A DNA stretch of 64,000 nt from Candidatus Rifleibacteriota bacterium (GCA_905236675.1 CAJOND010000023.1:1-64000), one strand, 5' to 3'; shown: positions 25,570-35,305, numbered from the stretch's first letter. Program-made: numbers and translations. The notes: generated from the sequence alone by a model not told the origin.

Positions 25570-26307
25570 ATGATGACAACTTTTATTAGATTCACAAATA
25601 AAAAGGGAAAAAGAGCTATAACTTTAGTAGAAGTTATGATTGTTACAGGATTATTTGTGATTCTAATGATTGCAGCTTATAGATTGTTTTTTGCGGAAAT
25701 AAAAACAATGAAAAAAGCTCTAGAACACATTGGGGTAAACGAAAGTGCACGAAAATTCTTCCTTTTTTTAGGCAATGACATTCGTAATTCAAATTGGGTT
25801 GAGTATCCTAAAATGATTAACAGACAAGTTACGAGTAGACTTAAACCTATAAGCGAAGGGAAAGTATGTGTTCTAGTTAAACAGGTCATGAATTTTGAAG
25901 TTAAGCCGCCTCAAGCAGATTTTATTTGCGAAGAGATAGTTACTTATACTCTAAAAAAAGCAGAAGATGGAACGAGTGACCTATATCGACATGTTATATC
26001 TGAGCTTCCTGGGCAGCCATCACAGAACTATGAGAAAAAAATATGTGATGGAATTGTCGATATGATGGTTTTCACAACAAATCGAAAACCAATCACAATA
26101 GGGAAATCAGCCATCAACGGAGATTTAAAAAAGCTTATGAATTATGAACCATATGAATTGGATGGAACAGGACCATATCTGGTTCATATTTATGCGTCAT
26201 TTGTTCGAAAAGGACAGGAATTAAATCAAATTAAATCTGAAAACGCTATTATTAAACTAAATACATGCTTTTCTGTCAGAGGGAAGCTAAATGGAATTCA
26301 CCCATGA
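25570..26307 (+). CDS. Minor pseudopilin, GspJ/PulJ-like (cassette 3)
   Basis: The ATG at 25570 follows the previous stop directly; a GTG at 25555 is possible but would overlap it. The site RA|ITLVEVMIV with Glu+5 and hydrophobic helix (TGLFVILMIAAYRLFF) defines a prepilin. Length ~245 residues and the beta-rich head with an RKFFLFLGNDIRNS helix fit PulJ-like proteins. The stop overlaps the K-like gene's ATG (ATGA). Confidence 0.78.
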   Translation: MMTTFIRFTNKKGKRAITLVEVMIVTGLFVILMIAAYRLFFAEIKTMKKALEHIGVNESARKFFLFLGNDIRNSNWVEYPKMINRQVTSRLKPISEGKVCVLVKQVMNFEVKPPQADFICEEIVTYTLKKAEDGTSDLYRHVISELPGQPSQNYEKKICDGIVDMMVFTTNRKPITIGKSAINGDLKKLMNYEPYELDGTGPYLVHIYASFVRKGQELNQIKSENAIIKLNTCFSVRGKLNGIHP

Positions 26308-28694
26308 TTAAGCACAATAATAATAAAACAGGACAAGCAATGCTTGTTATTTTAGTTATCTGCCTTTTTTTAGGAATAATATCTTGCGCCATACTTAATT
26401 TTCAAAGCAGCCAGATAAATTTATTATCAAAATCAGCACGTGATTATATTGCATTAAGTGTCGCTGAAAGCGGTTTACATTGTGTATTAGCAGAAATGAA
26501 AGCAGATTATCAGTTTGTTACCCATGGGAATCCATATATTCCAGCGAAAGATGGGGAATGGCCCTCACCTGTAGCAAGAAAATACAATTATGTTGGCAGT
26601 AGCAAACTTTTAAAAACAAAAGGCAATAGCAATGGAGTTTACGAAGGGTCTATTGAATTTCCATCAATGAGACTTAAAGGTGAGTTTAAAGTGAGAATGA
26701 AACTCATTAAATCCTTGAACAGCACAGCCTCAAAATCTGTTGATGAAGCACATCGATATTTTTTGCTTGAAAGCTACGGAAAAGTTGGTGATTCTTATCG
26801 TAAGGTATCTACTGTTATAGAAAAGTTTGTTCCTGGTAATTTTCTACTTTATGATGGACAAGTCTTAGATGTTGGTGGCTATGGCCCTTATCGAGTAACC
26901 CGAGGGTTAATGAATTCCGGTAGATTATATGGACATGAAATGATAGTTTTCAGTAAAAGGGGCGGAAGTGATGCAACCGCAGATATAAAAACAGAAAAGA
27001 TTTCGTCACCTGGCTACATAAAATCTGAAATTCCAGTAGAAGTCGAATTTTTAGGAGGGAAAAAAGGAACTATATCGCCTCGTAACGACTCTTCTGATCC
27101 TGAAAAATTTGATACTTTTTCGGTCAAACAAGGAGGTAAAGTTTCAGATAGATTCGTCCTTGATGGTAATCATGGTGCAAAGCCTCAATTACTACCTCCT
27201 TTGAACCCATCTTATTATAGAGAAGCTAAAAAGCCTCATCCTGAGATTTTGAGAGCAAACAGCAGTTTTCCTGGTTTTTCAGAATCAAAATGGAGAAATC
27301 CAGAAAAGCCTGGAGAAGCAGTTTATGACTTATTTTTCGGTTGGAAATATGAAAAAGAGGATAAAGATTTTCTTATTTACTCAGAAGTTCCTTTAAGAGT
27401 TTGGGGATGCCCAAAATGGAAAGCATTAACTATATTCTGTGAAAAAGACGTATATATAGCTGGTGATTTAAATGCCAATCCTGACTCACCTCAATCTTAT
27501 GGTCCAGGATACCGTGCATATGATAAACCTGTTCGAAATGGAACAGATAAAAATGGCTGTCAAATTATGTCAATGGGAAGGATATGGTTTGACTATTCTA
27601 ATCCTATGAATTTTTTAAGAAATGAGATGGAAGTAGTAATAGATTACGATATGGCCTGTGCTCTTACCACGGAAGAACCTAGTAACGCTATATTAAAAAA
27701 AGTTGTCTGGCCACAACGCAATAAAACAGGTCCTTTACCTCTTAGAGTACCATATTTAGCACTCAATTTCACTCATATTAATTCAATGTATAATATGCCT
27801 AAAGAAGAAGGCAAGACAACTGCCGCTATTGCTGCACTTATTACTTTACACCCAGGATTTGCAAAACTTAAAGCTTATTTAAATAAACCAGGTGAAAAAG
27901 AAAAAGAAAAAAATAATTCCTCAAATAACCCCGATGCAAATACTAACACAAATACAAACAATAATTCTAACTCTTCTGAATCAGGCTCAGAAATGATAAG
28001 CCGACAGGTAGATGATTCTTCAGGTGGTGATGTAGCAATAATTGAAGATGATGGCGACAAACAAAAAGTTCATTTTCCAATAAAAAACTGGTTAACGAGA
28101 AACTCAGTTTATGAAACCATAGGATTAGAAGCCTATTTTACTGGAGTAGTTCCAGCTCTAACAAGAGATAAGCTTATAGATAAAATCTTAAATCAAGCAG
28201 AAAAAGACATTAAGGAAGAAGATCCCGACGGAGAATTAGGTGCATGGAATATTGCTGATAGAATTTTTGACTTACAAGTTCATCACAAAGATACTGGTCT
28301 TAGATTCCCAGAAATGACAGTAAACGCTATGCTTATTGATTCTGCCGAATTAAATGCAAAGTGGAACTTTGGTAATGATGTAAATAAAGTAAATAATGAG
28401 CTAGGAAACGTTCAAAATGATGCTATGCGTTCTTTCCCCTGGGCAAAAGACAAGAACACAAGATTGATTTTAAGACATCATGGTTCTATGATTCATTTAA
28501 GAAACAGACCTGTTAAAGAATTCTTAAAAGGGACATTCCGCGATGACCAACCTATAATACGCCATATGTCTTTTGATCAGACATATGCGACTGGTGGCGG
28601 GGACTATTTTCCACCCTACCCGATTGCCGGTTTTACAATTATCAATTGGCAAGACGAGTATTGTTCAGAAGAAGAATATAAAAAAATTAATTAA
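26304..28694 (+). CDS. Giant GspK/PilX-like pseudopilin (cassette 3)
   Basis: I start at ATG 26304 (4-nt ATGA overlap with the J-like gene) rather than at 26265. The ~796-residue protein has a TGQAMLVILVICLFLGIISC helix and then ALSVAESGLHCVLAEM, matching the AE-x-G-L segment of PilX/GspK-type subunits. The middle has strands such as LTIFCEKDVYIAGDL, similar in style to the beta-helix-like tails of the other K-like proteins, and a low-complexity Asn/Thr/Ser/Glu linker around residues 545-585. The order here is I-J-K, whereas cassettes 1 and 4 run K-I-J. Confidence 0.63.
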   Translation: MIKHNNNKTGQAMLVILVICLFLGIISCAILNFQSSQINLLSKSARDYIALSVAESGLHCVLAEMKADYQFVTHGNPYIPAKDGEWPSPVARKYNYVGSSKLLKTKGNSNGVYEGSIEFPSMRLKGEFKVRMKLIKSLNSTASKSVDEAHRYFLLESYGKVGDSYRKVSTVIEKFVPGNFLLYDGQVLDVGGYGPYRVTRGLMNSGRLYGHEMIVFSKRGGSDATADIKTEKISSPGYIKSEIPVEVEFLGGKKGTISPRNDSSDPEKFDTFSVKQGGKVSDRFVLDGNHGAKPQLLPPLNPSYYREAKKPHPEILRANSSFPGFSESKWRNPEKPGEAVYDLFFGWKYEKEDKDFLIYSEVPLRVWGCPKWKALTIFCEKDVYIAGDLNANPDSPQSYGPGYRAYDKPVRNGTDKNGCQIMSMGRIWFDYSNPMNFLRNEMEVVIDYDMACALTTEEPSNAILKKVVWPQRNKTGPLPLRVPYLALNFTHINSMYNMPKEEGKTTAAIAALITLHPGFAKLKAYLNKPGEKEKEKNNSSNNPDANTNTNTNNNSNSSESGSEMISRQVDDSSGGDVAIIEDDGDKQKVHFPIKNWLTRNSVYETIGLEAYFTGVVPALTRDKLIDKILNQAEKDIKEEDPDGELGAWNIADRIFDLQVHHKDTGLRFPEMTVNAMLIDSAELNAKWNFGNDVNKVNNELGNVQNDAMRSFPWAKDKNTRLILRHHGSMIHLRNRPVKEFLKGTFRDDQPIIRHMSFDQTYATGGGDYFPPYPIAGFTIINWQDEYCSEEEYKKIN

Positions 28695-28729
28695 AGATTT
28701 TAACAAAATTATTAATATACAGAAAAAAC

Positions 28730-28757
28730 TTGTTTATTCATTCTGCTGTGCTATAAT
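28730..28757 (+). promoter_or_regulatory. Sigma70-type promoter for pduL
   Basis: TTGTTT (28730-28735), 16-bp spacer, TATAAT (28752-28757). The pduL ATG is 43 bp downstream, with AAAGGAAG before it. Confidence 0.65.
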
Positions 28758-28800
28758 TGCTTAAAAGCTTTAAATTTTACAACAAAAGGAAGTTATAATT

Positions 28801-29382
28801 ATGGCAGAAATGAAAGTTCCAGTTGGAATAAGCAATCGTCACGTTCATCTCACTCAAGAAGACTTGGAAAAGCTTTTTGGTGCTGGTTACAAACTTACAG
28901 AAAAAAAGAAACTTTCTCAGCCAGGTCAATTTGCTGCTGATGAATGTGTTACTTTAGTTGGTCCTAAGAGAAGTATTGAAAAAGTTAGAATACTTGGTCC
29001 TCTTCGCCCACAAACTCAGATTGAAATTTCTAGAACAGATATGTTCACTCTAGGTTTCAAAGATATTCCATTAAGAAATTCCGGCGATTTAGCAGGCACT
29101 CCTGGCATTAAAATTGTTGCACCTAACGGCAACTCTATTGAACCCAAAGAAGGTTGTATTATAGCTGCTCGTCACTTACATCTCACTGCTGAAGAAGCTA
29201 AGAATTTTGGTCTTAAAGACAAAGATATAGTTTCCATAAAAGCTGGTGGTCCAAAAGGCGTAACTTTCAGCAATGTTCTTGTTAGAGCTGGTGAAAAACA
29301 CGCTATGGATTTCCATATTGATATGGATGACGCAAACTGTGCTGGTCTTAACAATGGCGACATGGTTGAAGTGATTAAGTAA
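28801..29382 (+). CDS. pduL: Phosphate propanoyltransferase (phosphotransacylase), PduL family
   Basis: PduL-type enzymes exchange CoA and phosphate on short acyl groups (propanoyl- or acetyl-CoA to acyl-phosphate). The 193-residue protein has the two beta-barrel halves with their metal-binding motifs: SNRHVHLT (His14, His16) and AARHLHLT (His125, His127). NSGDLAGTPG links them. No microcompartment shell genes are nearby and there is no N-terminal encapsulation peptide, so it probably serves as a housekeeping Pta substitute in acetate metabolism. It has its own promoter; a long hairpin separates it from deoB. Confidence 0.93.
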   Translation: MAEMKVPVGISNRHVHLTQEDLEKLFGAGYKLTEKKKLSQPGQFAADECVTLVGPKRSIEKVRILGPLRPQTQIEISRTDMFTLGFKDIPLRNSGDLAGTPGIKIVAPNGNSIEPKEGCIIAARHLHLTAEEAKNFGLKDKDIVSIKAGGPKGVTFSNVLVRAGEKHAMDFHIDMDDANCAGLNNGDMVEVIK

Positions 29383-29391
29383 ATAGTATAT

Positions 29392-29434
29392 AATAGTAAA
29401 AAGTTGTAACCAAGTTACAACTTTTTACTATTTT
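29392..29434 (+). terminator. Long perfect hairpin between pduL and deoB
   Basis: Bases 29392-29410 pair perfectly over 19 bp with 29414-29432 around CAA, and TT follows. The tract after it is weak in T's, so partial read-through into deoB (start 29462) is possible. Confidence 0.65.
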
Positions 29435-29461
29435 CAACAAACGAAGAAAAGGAAAGAATGA

Positions 29462-30610
29462 ATGAGTAGAGCAATTTGTATTGTATTAGACAGTGCTGGT
29501 GTTGCACCAATGCCAGATCAGGCAAAATATGGAGATGTTGGAGCCTGCACTATACCCAACATCGCTAAGGCTTCAAATGGCATCAATCTGCCAAATATGC
29601 AGAAAATGGGTCTTGGCAACTTGAACGATATAGTTGGTTGCCCCAAAGAAAAAGAAACAATCGGCTCTTATGGGGTAATGATAGAACTGTCTCCTGGTAA
29701 AGATACTACAACTGGTCACTGGGAAATGATGGGCTATAAGTTGGAAAATCCTCTTCCAGTTTTCCCCGATGGTTTTCCAAAAGAATTTATGGATAAGTTC
29801 GAAGCTGCAATTGGTCGCAAATGTCTTGGTAACTATGCTGCTTCCGGTACTGAAATCATCAAAGAACTTGGTGATGAACATGTTAAAACAGGTAAGCCAA
29901 TAGTGTACACATCAGCAGACTCAGTTTTCCAGATTGCTGCTCATGAAGAAGTTATTCCTTTACAGGAACTTTATAGAATATGTCAGATCGCTCGTGATTT
30001 ATTACAGCCGCCAACTCTTGGTGCAGCTCGTGTAATAGCTCGTCCATTTATTGGTAAGAGTGGAGAATATACTAGAACTGCTAATCGTCATGATTTCAGT
30101 CTTACTCCAGACGATACAGTTCTTGATTTACTCAAGAGCAAAGGTATTCCAACTTATGGTGTTGGTAAGATTTATGATATTTTTGCTGGTAAGGGTGTTG
30201 AACCACACGTTACCACAAAGGGCAACGATGATGGTATGCAAAAGACTCTTGAAGCCTTAGATAAAGTAAAAGACGGATTTATCTTCACAAATCTTGTTGA
30301 TACAGATATGAAATATGGTCACAGAAGAGATGTTCCTGGCTATAAGAAAGCTTTGGAAGATTTCGATAAATGGCTAGGTGGATTTATGACTAAACTTAAC
30401 GAAGATGATATTTTGATTATTACTGCCGACCATGGTTGTGATCCAACTTACAAAGGTACTGACCACACAAGAGAGGCTGTTCCTTTATTGGTATATCAGA
30501 AAGGGAAACCTGGCAGAGACCTTGGAATCCGTATTGGTTTCTGGGATATAGCAGCAACAGTTGCTAAGCACCTTGGCGTTAAATATGATAAAGGCGAAGC
30601 TTTTATTTAA
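29462..30610 (+). CDS. deoB: Phosphopentomutase
   Basis: This cytosolic alkaline-phosphatase-superfamily mutase interconverts ribose-1- (or deoxyribose-1-) and -5-phosphate in nucleoside salvage. The 382 residues match the family. Metal ligands and signatures are visible: VLDSAG at the N-terminus (Asp10), PGKDTTTGHWE containing the phosphorylated Thr (82-84 region), NLVDTDMKYGHRRD, and TADHGCDPTYKGTDHTRE. GGAAAG precedes the ATG. No purine nucleoside phosphorylase gene is beside it in the window. Confidence 0.95.
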   Translation: MSRAICIVLDSAGVAPMPDQAKYGDVGACTIPNIAKASNGINLPNMQKMGLGNLNDIVGCPKEKETIGSYGVMIELSPGKDTTTGHWEMMGYKLENPLPVFPDGFPKEFMDKFEAAIGRKCLGNYAASGTEIIKELGDEHVKTGKPIVYTSADSVFQIAAHEEVIPLQELYRICQIARDLLQPPTLGAARVIARPFIGKSGEYTRTANRHDFSLTPDDTVLDLLKSKGIPTYGVGKIYDIFAGKGVEPHVTTKGNDDGMQKTLEALDKVKDGFIFTNLVDTDMKYGHRRDVPGYKKALEDFDKWLGGFMTKLNEDDILIITADHGCDPTYKGTDHTREAVPLLVYQKGKPGRDLGIRIGFWDIAATVAKHLGVKYDKGEAFI

Positions 30611-30630
30611 TACTTTAACTTACATTTGAT

Positions 30631-30669
30631 AAAAAAGAGTAATTACTAAATAAGTAATTACTCTTTTTT
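30631..30669 (+). terminator. Terminator after deoB
   Basis: AAAAAAGAGTAATTACT pairs with AGTAATTACTCTTTTTT; the stem ends in T's. First of two hairpins in the convergent deoB/lipoprotein interval. Confidence 0.8.
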
Positions 30670-30686
30670 ATTACTAATTTTAAAAT

Positions 30687-30722
30687 AAAAAAATCACGCT
30701 TCTTTCGAAGCATGATTTTTTT
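30687..30722. terminator. Terminator at the 3' end of the converging lipoprotein operon
   Basis: An AAAAAATCA-c-GCTTC stem pairs with GAAGC-a-TGATTTTTT around TTTC. A's and T's on both sides make it able to work in either direction. Confidence 0.75.
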
Positions 30723-30776
30723 ATTCTTGCAATAACGAAACTATTAATGGTCTATATAATTTAAATAACCTTTATA

Positions 30777-32225
30777 TTATAGTCCACCACCTGATTCTCC
30801 ACCGCTAGATGTTGTAAGAGTGCAATCTACAGTTATTGAAGTACCATTTCCAAAATCAGGATAACCTATAGGTTCAGCATCTTTATTTGAAATAGAATAT
30901 GAACTACTTCCGTCATTTGGAGTTACGACTACAGTATAATACAGGTCGAAGTAAGATGGAGTTTTATTAAATCTAGCAGTCAATGTTCTATTAGCAGGAA
31001 CAAGGCCTATATTACCAGAAGTACTGGTTGTCCAGCTTAATTCTTCGTATGGTGCATTGATATAAACCTGAACTCTATCATTTACATTCAAGCCAGTTAA
31101 ATTCATTGCTACATTTGTAGTAATTACATTGTCTTGCATACCAATAATAGATTCAACATTTTCAAGTAATACAGGAGTATCACCCTTGCATAAGTCGTCT
31201 TTCTGGAAGTCAATATCTACACGGTAAGAGCCCTTTTCGCCTCTTGTTAAAGCACTAGTTAAATCAATAACTTCGTCTTCATAACCATGCATTCTTATAC
31301 GAATCTGCTGTGGATTTCTCATAGCAGGAACGTTTAATGTTGCTAACTGATTGAAGTCTGTAACTTCTGTAATAGAAATATTCTGAGGTGGGGTTGTTGA
31401 TGTATCTTCAACTAAGAATGTTAAAATCGGAGCATATTTTTCTGAAGAAACCAGGTATTGTGGCAAATGTAAGAATTGGAAAGTCAAATTATAAGTAACT
31501 GGTTGTGCTTCAACAGTCAAATATTGATCGCTTATTCCTGATACAGTTAAAGAAGCTGGATTATAAATAACCGGTTCAGAAACATCTCTGTAAGTTACTG
31601 CAATTGAGCTAGCTCCAACTATATCTTGACCACTTTCACGCCAAGCTTGAGCTCTCTTTGTGTAAGTAACTCCATCGAAGCTTACTGCAAAAAATGCATT
31701 GTCATCAACTTTCTTTTTAGTAGCAGAATCAATAAATTCAAACTTAATATTAATTTGTTCTGGAACAGAGACAGATATTTTTTCCATAAGAACATTTCCA
31801 ACTTCTACAAATGCTCCGTTAGAAATAGTTACTGACTCGATATCTAATGATTCGGATGTCGAACCATCTTCTTGTGTTTCGTCATCAGTTGATGGGAAAA
31901 TTAATTTTTTATAACCAGAAGCTGTGAATTCAAACAAAACGTTATCTGGCTGAACTTTTTCAAACAAGAAATAGCCATCTGCATCTGTAACAGTAGAACG
32001 GAAATTGTAACCCTGTTCAAGATCTCCACCACCACTAATTGTTTCTTTTGAAACCAAACGTACTGTAACATTTGGAATACCCATAGCAACATTGTCTTTA
32101 TTAACAACCCTACCAGAAACAGTAGCATACTTTGCCCCAAGCGATCCTTTTTCGCAACCCATTGTAAGGAAAATGCATACGCAAGCTATCGCAAGAAACC
32201 ATCCGCCCCAGAACCTAAGATTCAT
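30777..32225 (-). CDS. Lipoprotein with carboxypeptidase-regulatory-like domain (paralogue A)
   Basis: I start at ATG 32225, which has AGGAGG 9 nt upstream and leads directly into a lipoprotein signal (FLTMGC, Cys24); an ATG at 32276 is also in frame. After the Cys comes EKGSLG, the short motif shared with paralogues at 32289 and 33952. A carboxypeptidase-regulatory-like beta-sandwich follows (TVSGRVVNKDN ... TDADGYFLFEKVQP). Later domains repeat the paralogues' pattern (LPQYLVSS; IRIRMHGYED; LNVNDRVQVYINAP). The C-terminus ends in a Ser/Gly-rich tail. The acidic +2 residue would favour inner-membrane retention under the E. coli Lol rule. The function is unknown. Confidence 0.7.
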   Translation of the reverse strand: MNLRFWGGWFLAIACVCIFLTMGCEKGSLGAKYATVSGRVVNKDNVAMGIPNVTVRLVSKETISGGGDLEQGYNFRSTVTDADGYFLFEKVQPDNVLFEFTASGYKKLIFPSTDDETQEDGSTSESLDIESVTISNGAFVEVGNVLMEKISVSVPEQINIKFEFIDSATKKKVDDNAFFAVSFDGVTYTKRAQAWRESGQDIVGASSIAVTYRDVSEPVIYNPASLTVSGISDQYLTVEAQPVTYNLTFQFLHLPQYLVSSEKYAPILTFLVEDTSTTPPQNISITEVTDFNQLATLNVPAMRNPQQIRIRMHGYEDEVIDLTSALTRGEKGSYRVDIDFQKDDLCKGDTPVLLENVESIIGMQDNVITTNVAMNLTGLNVNDRVQVYINAPYEELSWTTSTSGNIGLVPANRTLTARFNKTPSYFDLYYTVVVTPNDGSSSYSISNKDAEPIGYPDFGNGTSITVDCTLTTSSGGESGGGL

Positions 32226-32288
32226 AATTTTTAACCTCCTGGTTAAATTGGAAGAATATTGAGTATTATTATTCATATTAATTATTCC

Positions 32289-33536
32289 TTATTTTATAGT
32301 AACAATTTGTGCTTCAGAACCATCATCATTTATCTTTACACCTGTTGCGGTGTGAGTCCCACTAGAATCTTCAAGCATATATCCAACAAAATCAAAACCT
32401 GTCGGTAATGCCTGAGTACCCAAATCTACAACTTCAGGTGTTCCAAGAGTTAAACCAGAAGGATTGGTAACCGTAACTTCAGGCCATCTTGTTCCTGTTT
32501 GTTCACAGTAAGCTCCAACCCTATCTCCACTACTAATAGTTGATGACATATAAATAATTCTAACATCGCGAGTAATAGCGGAAAAATTGTTTTTAAGGTC
32601 AAAATTCTGATAAATAGTTCCTTGAAAATCTGAATTAGGATAAACTGTTATCGGCGAATTCATACGATAACCTAATAATTCTACTTCAATAGAAACCGAA
32701 GTTCCTCTAGGAATATTTTCTAATGCAAATGCCTGATCTCCGTCTCCCACAACAGAAGTAGTTCTAGATACCACATTGCTGCCAGAACGAGCAATGATTG
32801 TTGCTGTCGGAGCTGCACTAACAACCCAGCCTGGAGCATTTGTCCATCTTCCTACTATCTGATAAGTTTCAGGAGTAAGACTTATTGTTCCTAAATCATA
32901 GTCATTTACTAAATTATCCAATGCTATGGTTAAAGTCTTATAACCTTCTACTGAAATAATGACCTTGATCGCCCCAACAGAAGAAGGAACATCAAAACCA
33001 CTAGCCAGTTCAGTTGGTAATCTATTTGAAAAAGAAGTGTTTCCGAAAGCAATATTAGTATTACCATAAGTAATGGTATTTCCATTTATGCTATCTCTAA
33101 GAACTCCTTTTACTCTTACATACTGATTGGTAAAATTCTGAACCATTTCCACACGGGGTAAAAAGATATTTTCACCATTTACAACTGCAACACTAATAGA
33201 ATCACTAGCTTTTGAATCTATTGGAGTATAACCTGTCTTAGAAAAGGTTAATTTCCAAACATTAGATCTCAAACTGGAAAAAGAATATTTTCCATTAGAA
33301 TCAGTTGTTGTATACTTAGTTGCAACCGCAGTGTCTTCTCCATCTTCTTCAGAAGTAGCAGTAACATATACAGATGCTATCCCAACTAAAGTTCGGCTGT
33401 CTACTACATAACCTTCGACAGATCCACCCCTTAATCCAAGACTGCCGTGGTCACAACCCACTAAGCAACCAACAAGCACCAAGAACAGTGCCATCAGAAA
33501 CCCAAAGGATTTCGGGTCTCGCCTTTCTTTTATCAT
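32289..33536 (-). CDS. Lipoprotein with carboxypeptidase-regulatory-like domain (paralogue B)
   Basis: The 415-residue protein has a basic N-terminus, a hydrophobic stretch and a lipobox ending LVGC; Cys28 aligns with the paralogues, though Cys24 is also preceded by LVG. DHGSLG follows. A carboxypeptidase-regulatory-like domain is marked by VEGYVVDSRT and TTDSNGKYSFSSL. Downstream are NAPGWVVSA, SIEVELLGYRM and DVRIIYMSS, shared with paralogue C. GGAGG lies 7 nt before the ATG. It is upstream of paralogue A on the same strand with a ~60-bp gap and divergent from paralogue C. Ligand unknown. Confidence 0.7.
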   Translation of the reverse strand: MIKERRDPKSFGFLMALFLVLVGCLVGCDHGSLGLRGGSVEGYVVDSRTLVGIASVYVTATSEEDGEDTAVATKYTTTDSNGKYSFSSLRSNVWKLTFSKTGYTPIDSKASDSISVAVVNGENIFLPRVEMVQNFTNQYVRVKGVLRDSINGNTITYGNTNIAFGNTSFSNRLPTELASGFDVPSSVGAIKVIISVEGYKTLTIALDNLVNDYDLGTISLTPETYQIVGRWTNAPGWVVSAAPTATIIARSGSNVVSRTTSVVGDGDQAFALENIPRGTSVSIEVELLGYRMNSPITVYPNSDFQGTIYQNFDLKNNFSAITRDVRIIYMSSTISSGDRVGAYCEQTGTRWPEVTVTNPSGLTLGTPEVVDLGTQALPTGFDFVGYMLEDSSGTHTATGVKINDDGSEAQIVTIK

Positions 33537-33951
33537 AGTTTCGCCTCCAGCAAGAAATCTAAAGAGTCGGCTTCATTTATAAATCGGCTAAGAACTTGAA
33601 ATAATTAACAGTGAAAAAAAAAAATTTTAGTAAACATTTTTAATATTAAAATTTAATTCTACAAGCTAACTTAATTTTTCTGGAATACTACTATATATAT
33701 AAGAAAAGTTTATTGGTTTTATTGGAATACTTCACTAATCGCTCTTAATTATAGAAGTTAATCTATTTGTTACTTTACTTCTGAACACTCAGTTATCTAT
33801 TTTCAGTTTTTCAGTTTCTTCTAACTATAATTATAATTATTTTTGTAAATAATTGTGTCATCAACGATAAGTTGTTATAGAAAAAAATATTCTTCGATTA
33901 TTTTAATTATTTGCCGATAGATGTTTGAGATTAATTTTATCGGAGGCATCT
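33537..33951. other. Divergent intergenic region between lipoprotein paralogues B and C
   Basis: A 415-bp, very AT-rich region with poly-A and AATT-rich stretches and no ORF. It must hold promoters for both directions; no single promoter stands out. At its right end CCGATA (33914-33919) can pair with TATCGG (33938-33943), a hairpin whose 3' arm runs into the GGAGG of the 33952 gene. Confidence 0.5.
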
Positions 33952-35292
33952 ATGGTTAAAATACTTACCATATTAAAACAAAAGCAAAGAATATTAATGC
34001 TTTTGGTTCTAGCATTAGCTAGTATTATTTTTACCGGTTGCGACAATGGCTCTCTCGGAACAAAATCAGGAGCAATTTCAGGTTATGTTCTTGATAGTGA
34101 AACAAACGCTCCTATTTCTGAGGTTTTAGTTAGAGCAAAAGGAACAAAAGATCAAGGTGGAGGAACCGTAAATAAAACTACATATACTGACGGTGACGGT
34201 TCTTTTGTTATTGGTGATGCCTGTAAAGCTTCCTGGCAACTATCAGTTGAAAAATATGGATATTCATTGTTTACAACTGCTGATGAAATGCAATGTGAAG
34301 TTAATAATGGAGAAACTTTTGTTATGTCTCCAATAAGAATGACCAAATTAGCTTCTGGAACTAAAGGAGTTTTAAAAGGTTACCCGATAGATGCTATCAC
34401 AGGTCGTGCTCTGACTAACTTTACAATAAGCCAGACAGAACCTTATAACGAAAGGAAATCAAAAACCTTTGATTCCGCTGCTACATTTAGAGATACAGGT
34501 TGGACAAACTTAGAAGGCGGATATCATCATTACACAATTACAGCTAACAATTATGAACCATATAAAACATCTGATCAAGATGCTTTCAAAGATGGAATAG
34601 AAATTGGTAAATCACCTTTCGATATGGGAACAATAAAAATGACTCCTCTTACCATTCAAATAGGTGGAACTTTGCGTAATCTGCCAGGATATGTAATAGC
34701 TGCTGGTGATGATAGTGGCTTAACAGTCTGGGCAGAATCTGGTGGCAAAGTTGTAGCAACTTATACTGATTTAAGTGGTGAGGATAAAGGAACGAAATTA
34801 GGGAATATAAACTTTTTCCTTAATGTCCCCGTAACTGCCGGTAGTGTTGCTGTAAAATGCAAACTCAGAGGTTATGATATAGTTACTATAAGTTCAGCAG
34901 TAAGTATTCCTAGTTCAAATCCTGGTGGAATTATATCTGGTGTTGACGTAGACTTTTCAACTATAGAACCTATTAAAACAGATGTAAGAATCATATTTAC
35001 TGGGTCTGAACCAGAAGATAATAAACCTGGATCAATTGCACCAGGTGACACTCTTAGAGCTTATATACAGGCTGGAGGAGTAGATATTGTTCCATATGCA
35101 GAATGTATAGCACATTCTGGTTTGGGTGGAGAAGTAATCATATCAGGCGTTATAACAGGTTATAAAATAAACATATTAGGAGTTAATATGACTAGAATGT
35201 TTAACAATAACGGATCTGATGGCGGTGGTCTTGAAATAACAATTCCAGAAGGTGTTGACGTATATCCTGTAATAGTAAGTTTTGGCGATTAA
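33952..35292 (+). CDS. Lipoprotein with carboxypeptidase-regulatory-like domain (paralogue C)
   Basis: I start at ATG 33952, with GGAGG 5-6 nt upstream; a TTG at 33925 lies before the ribosome site. Residues 13-30 form a lipoprotein signal (IIFTGC, Cys30), then DNGSLG and KSGAISGYVLD, a carboxypeptidase-regulatory-like domain (TDGDGSFVIGDA). Further domains parallel paralogue B: NLPGYVIAAG, VKCKLRGYDI and KTDVRIIF. It is ~446 residues and divergent from B. The three paralogues probably arose by local duplication and diverged strongly. A bidirectional terminator follows. Confidence 0.7.
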   Translation: MVKILTILKQKQRILMLLVLALASIIFTGCDNGSLGTKSGAISGYVLDSETNAPISEVLVRAKGTKDQGGGTVNKTTYTDGDGSFVIGDACKASWQLSVEKYGYSLFTTADEMQCEVNNGETFVMSPIRMTKLASGTKGVLKGYPIDAITGRALTNFTISQTEPYNERKSKTFDSAATFRDTGWTNLEGGYHHYTITANNYEPYKTSDQDAFKDGIEIGKSPFDMGTIKMTPLTIQIGGTLRNLPGYVIAAGDDSGLTVWAESGGKVVATYTDLSGEDKGTKLGNINFFLNVPVTAGSVAVKCKLRGYDIVTISSAVSIPSSNPGGIISGVDVDFSTIEPIKTDVRIIFTGSEPEDNKPGSIAPGDTLRAYIQAGGVDIVPYAECIAHSGLGGEVIISGVITGYKINILGVNMTRMFNNNGSDGGGLEITIPEGVDVYPVIVSFGD

Positions 35293-35305
35293 AATTAATC
35301 TCTAT

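Noticed and set aside
28801-30610. Bacterial microcompartment locus (pduL)
   Set aside because: No BMC shell proteins, aldehyde dehydrogenase or encapsulation peptide are present.
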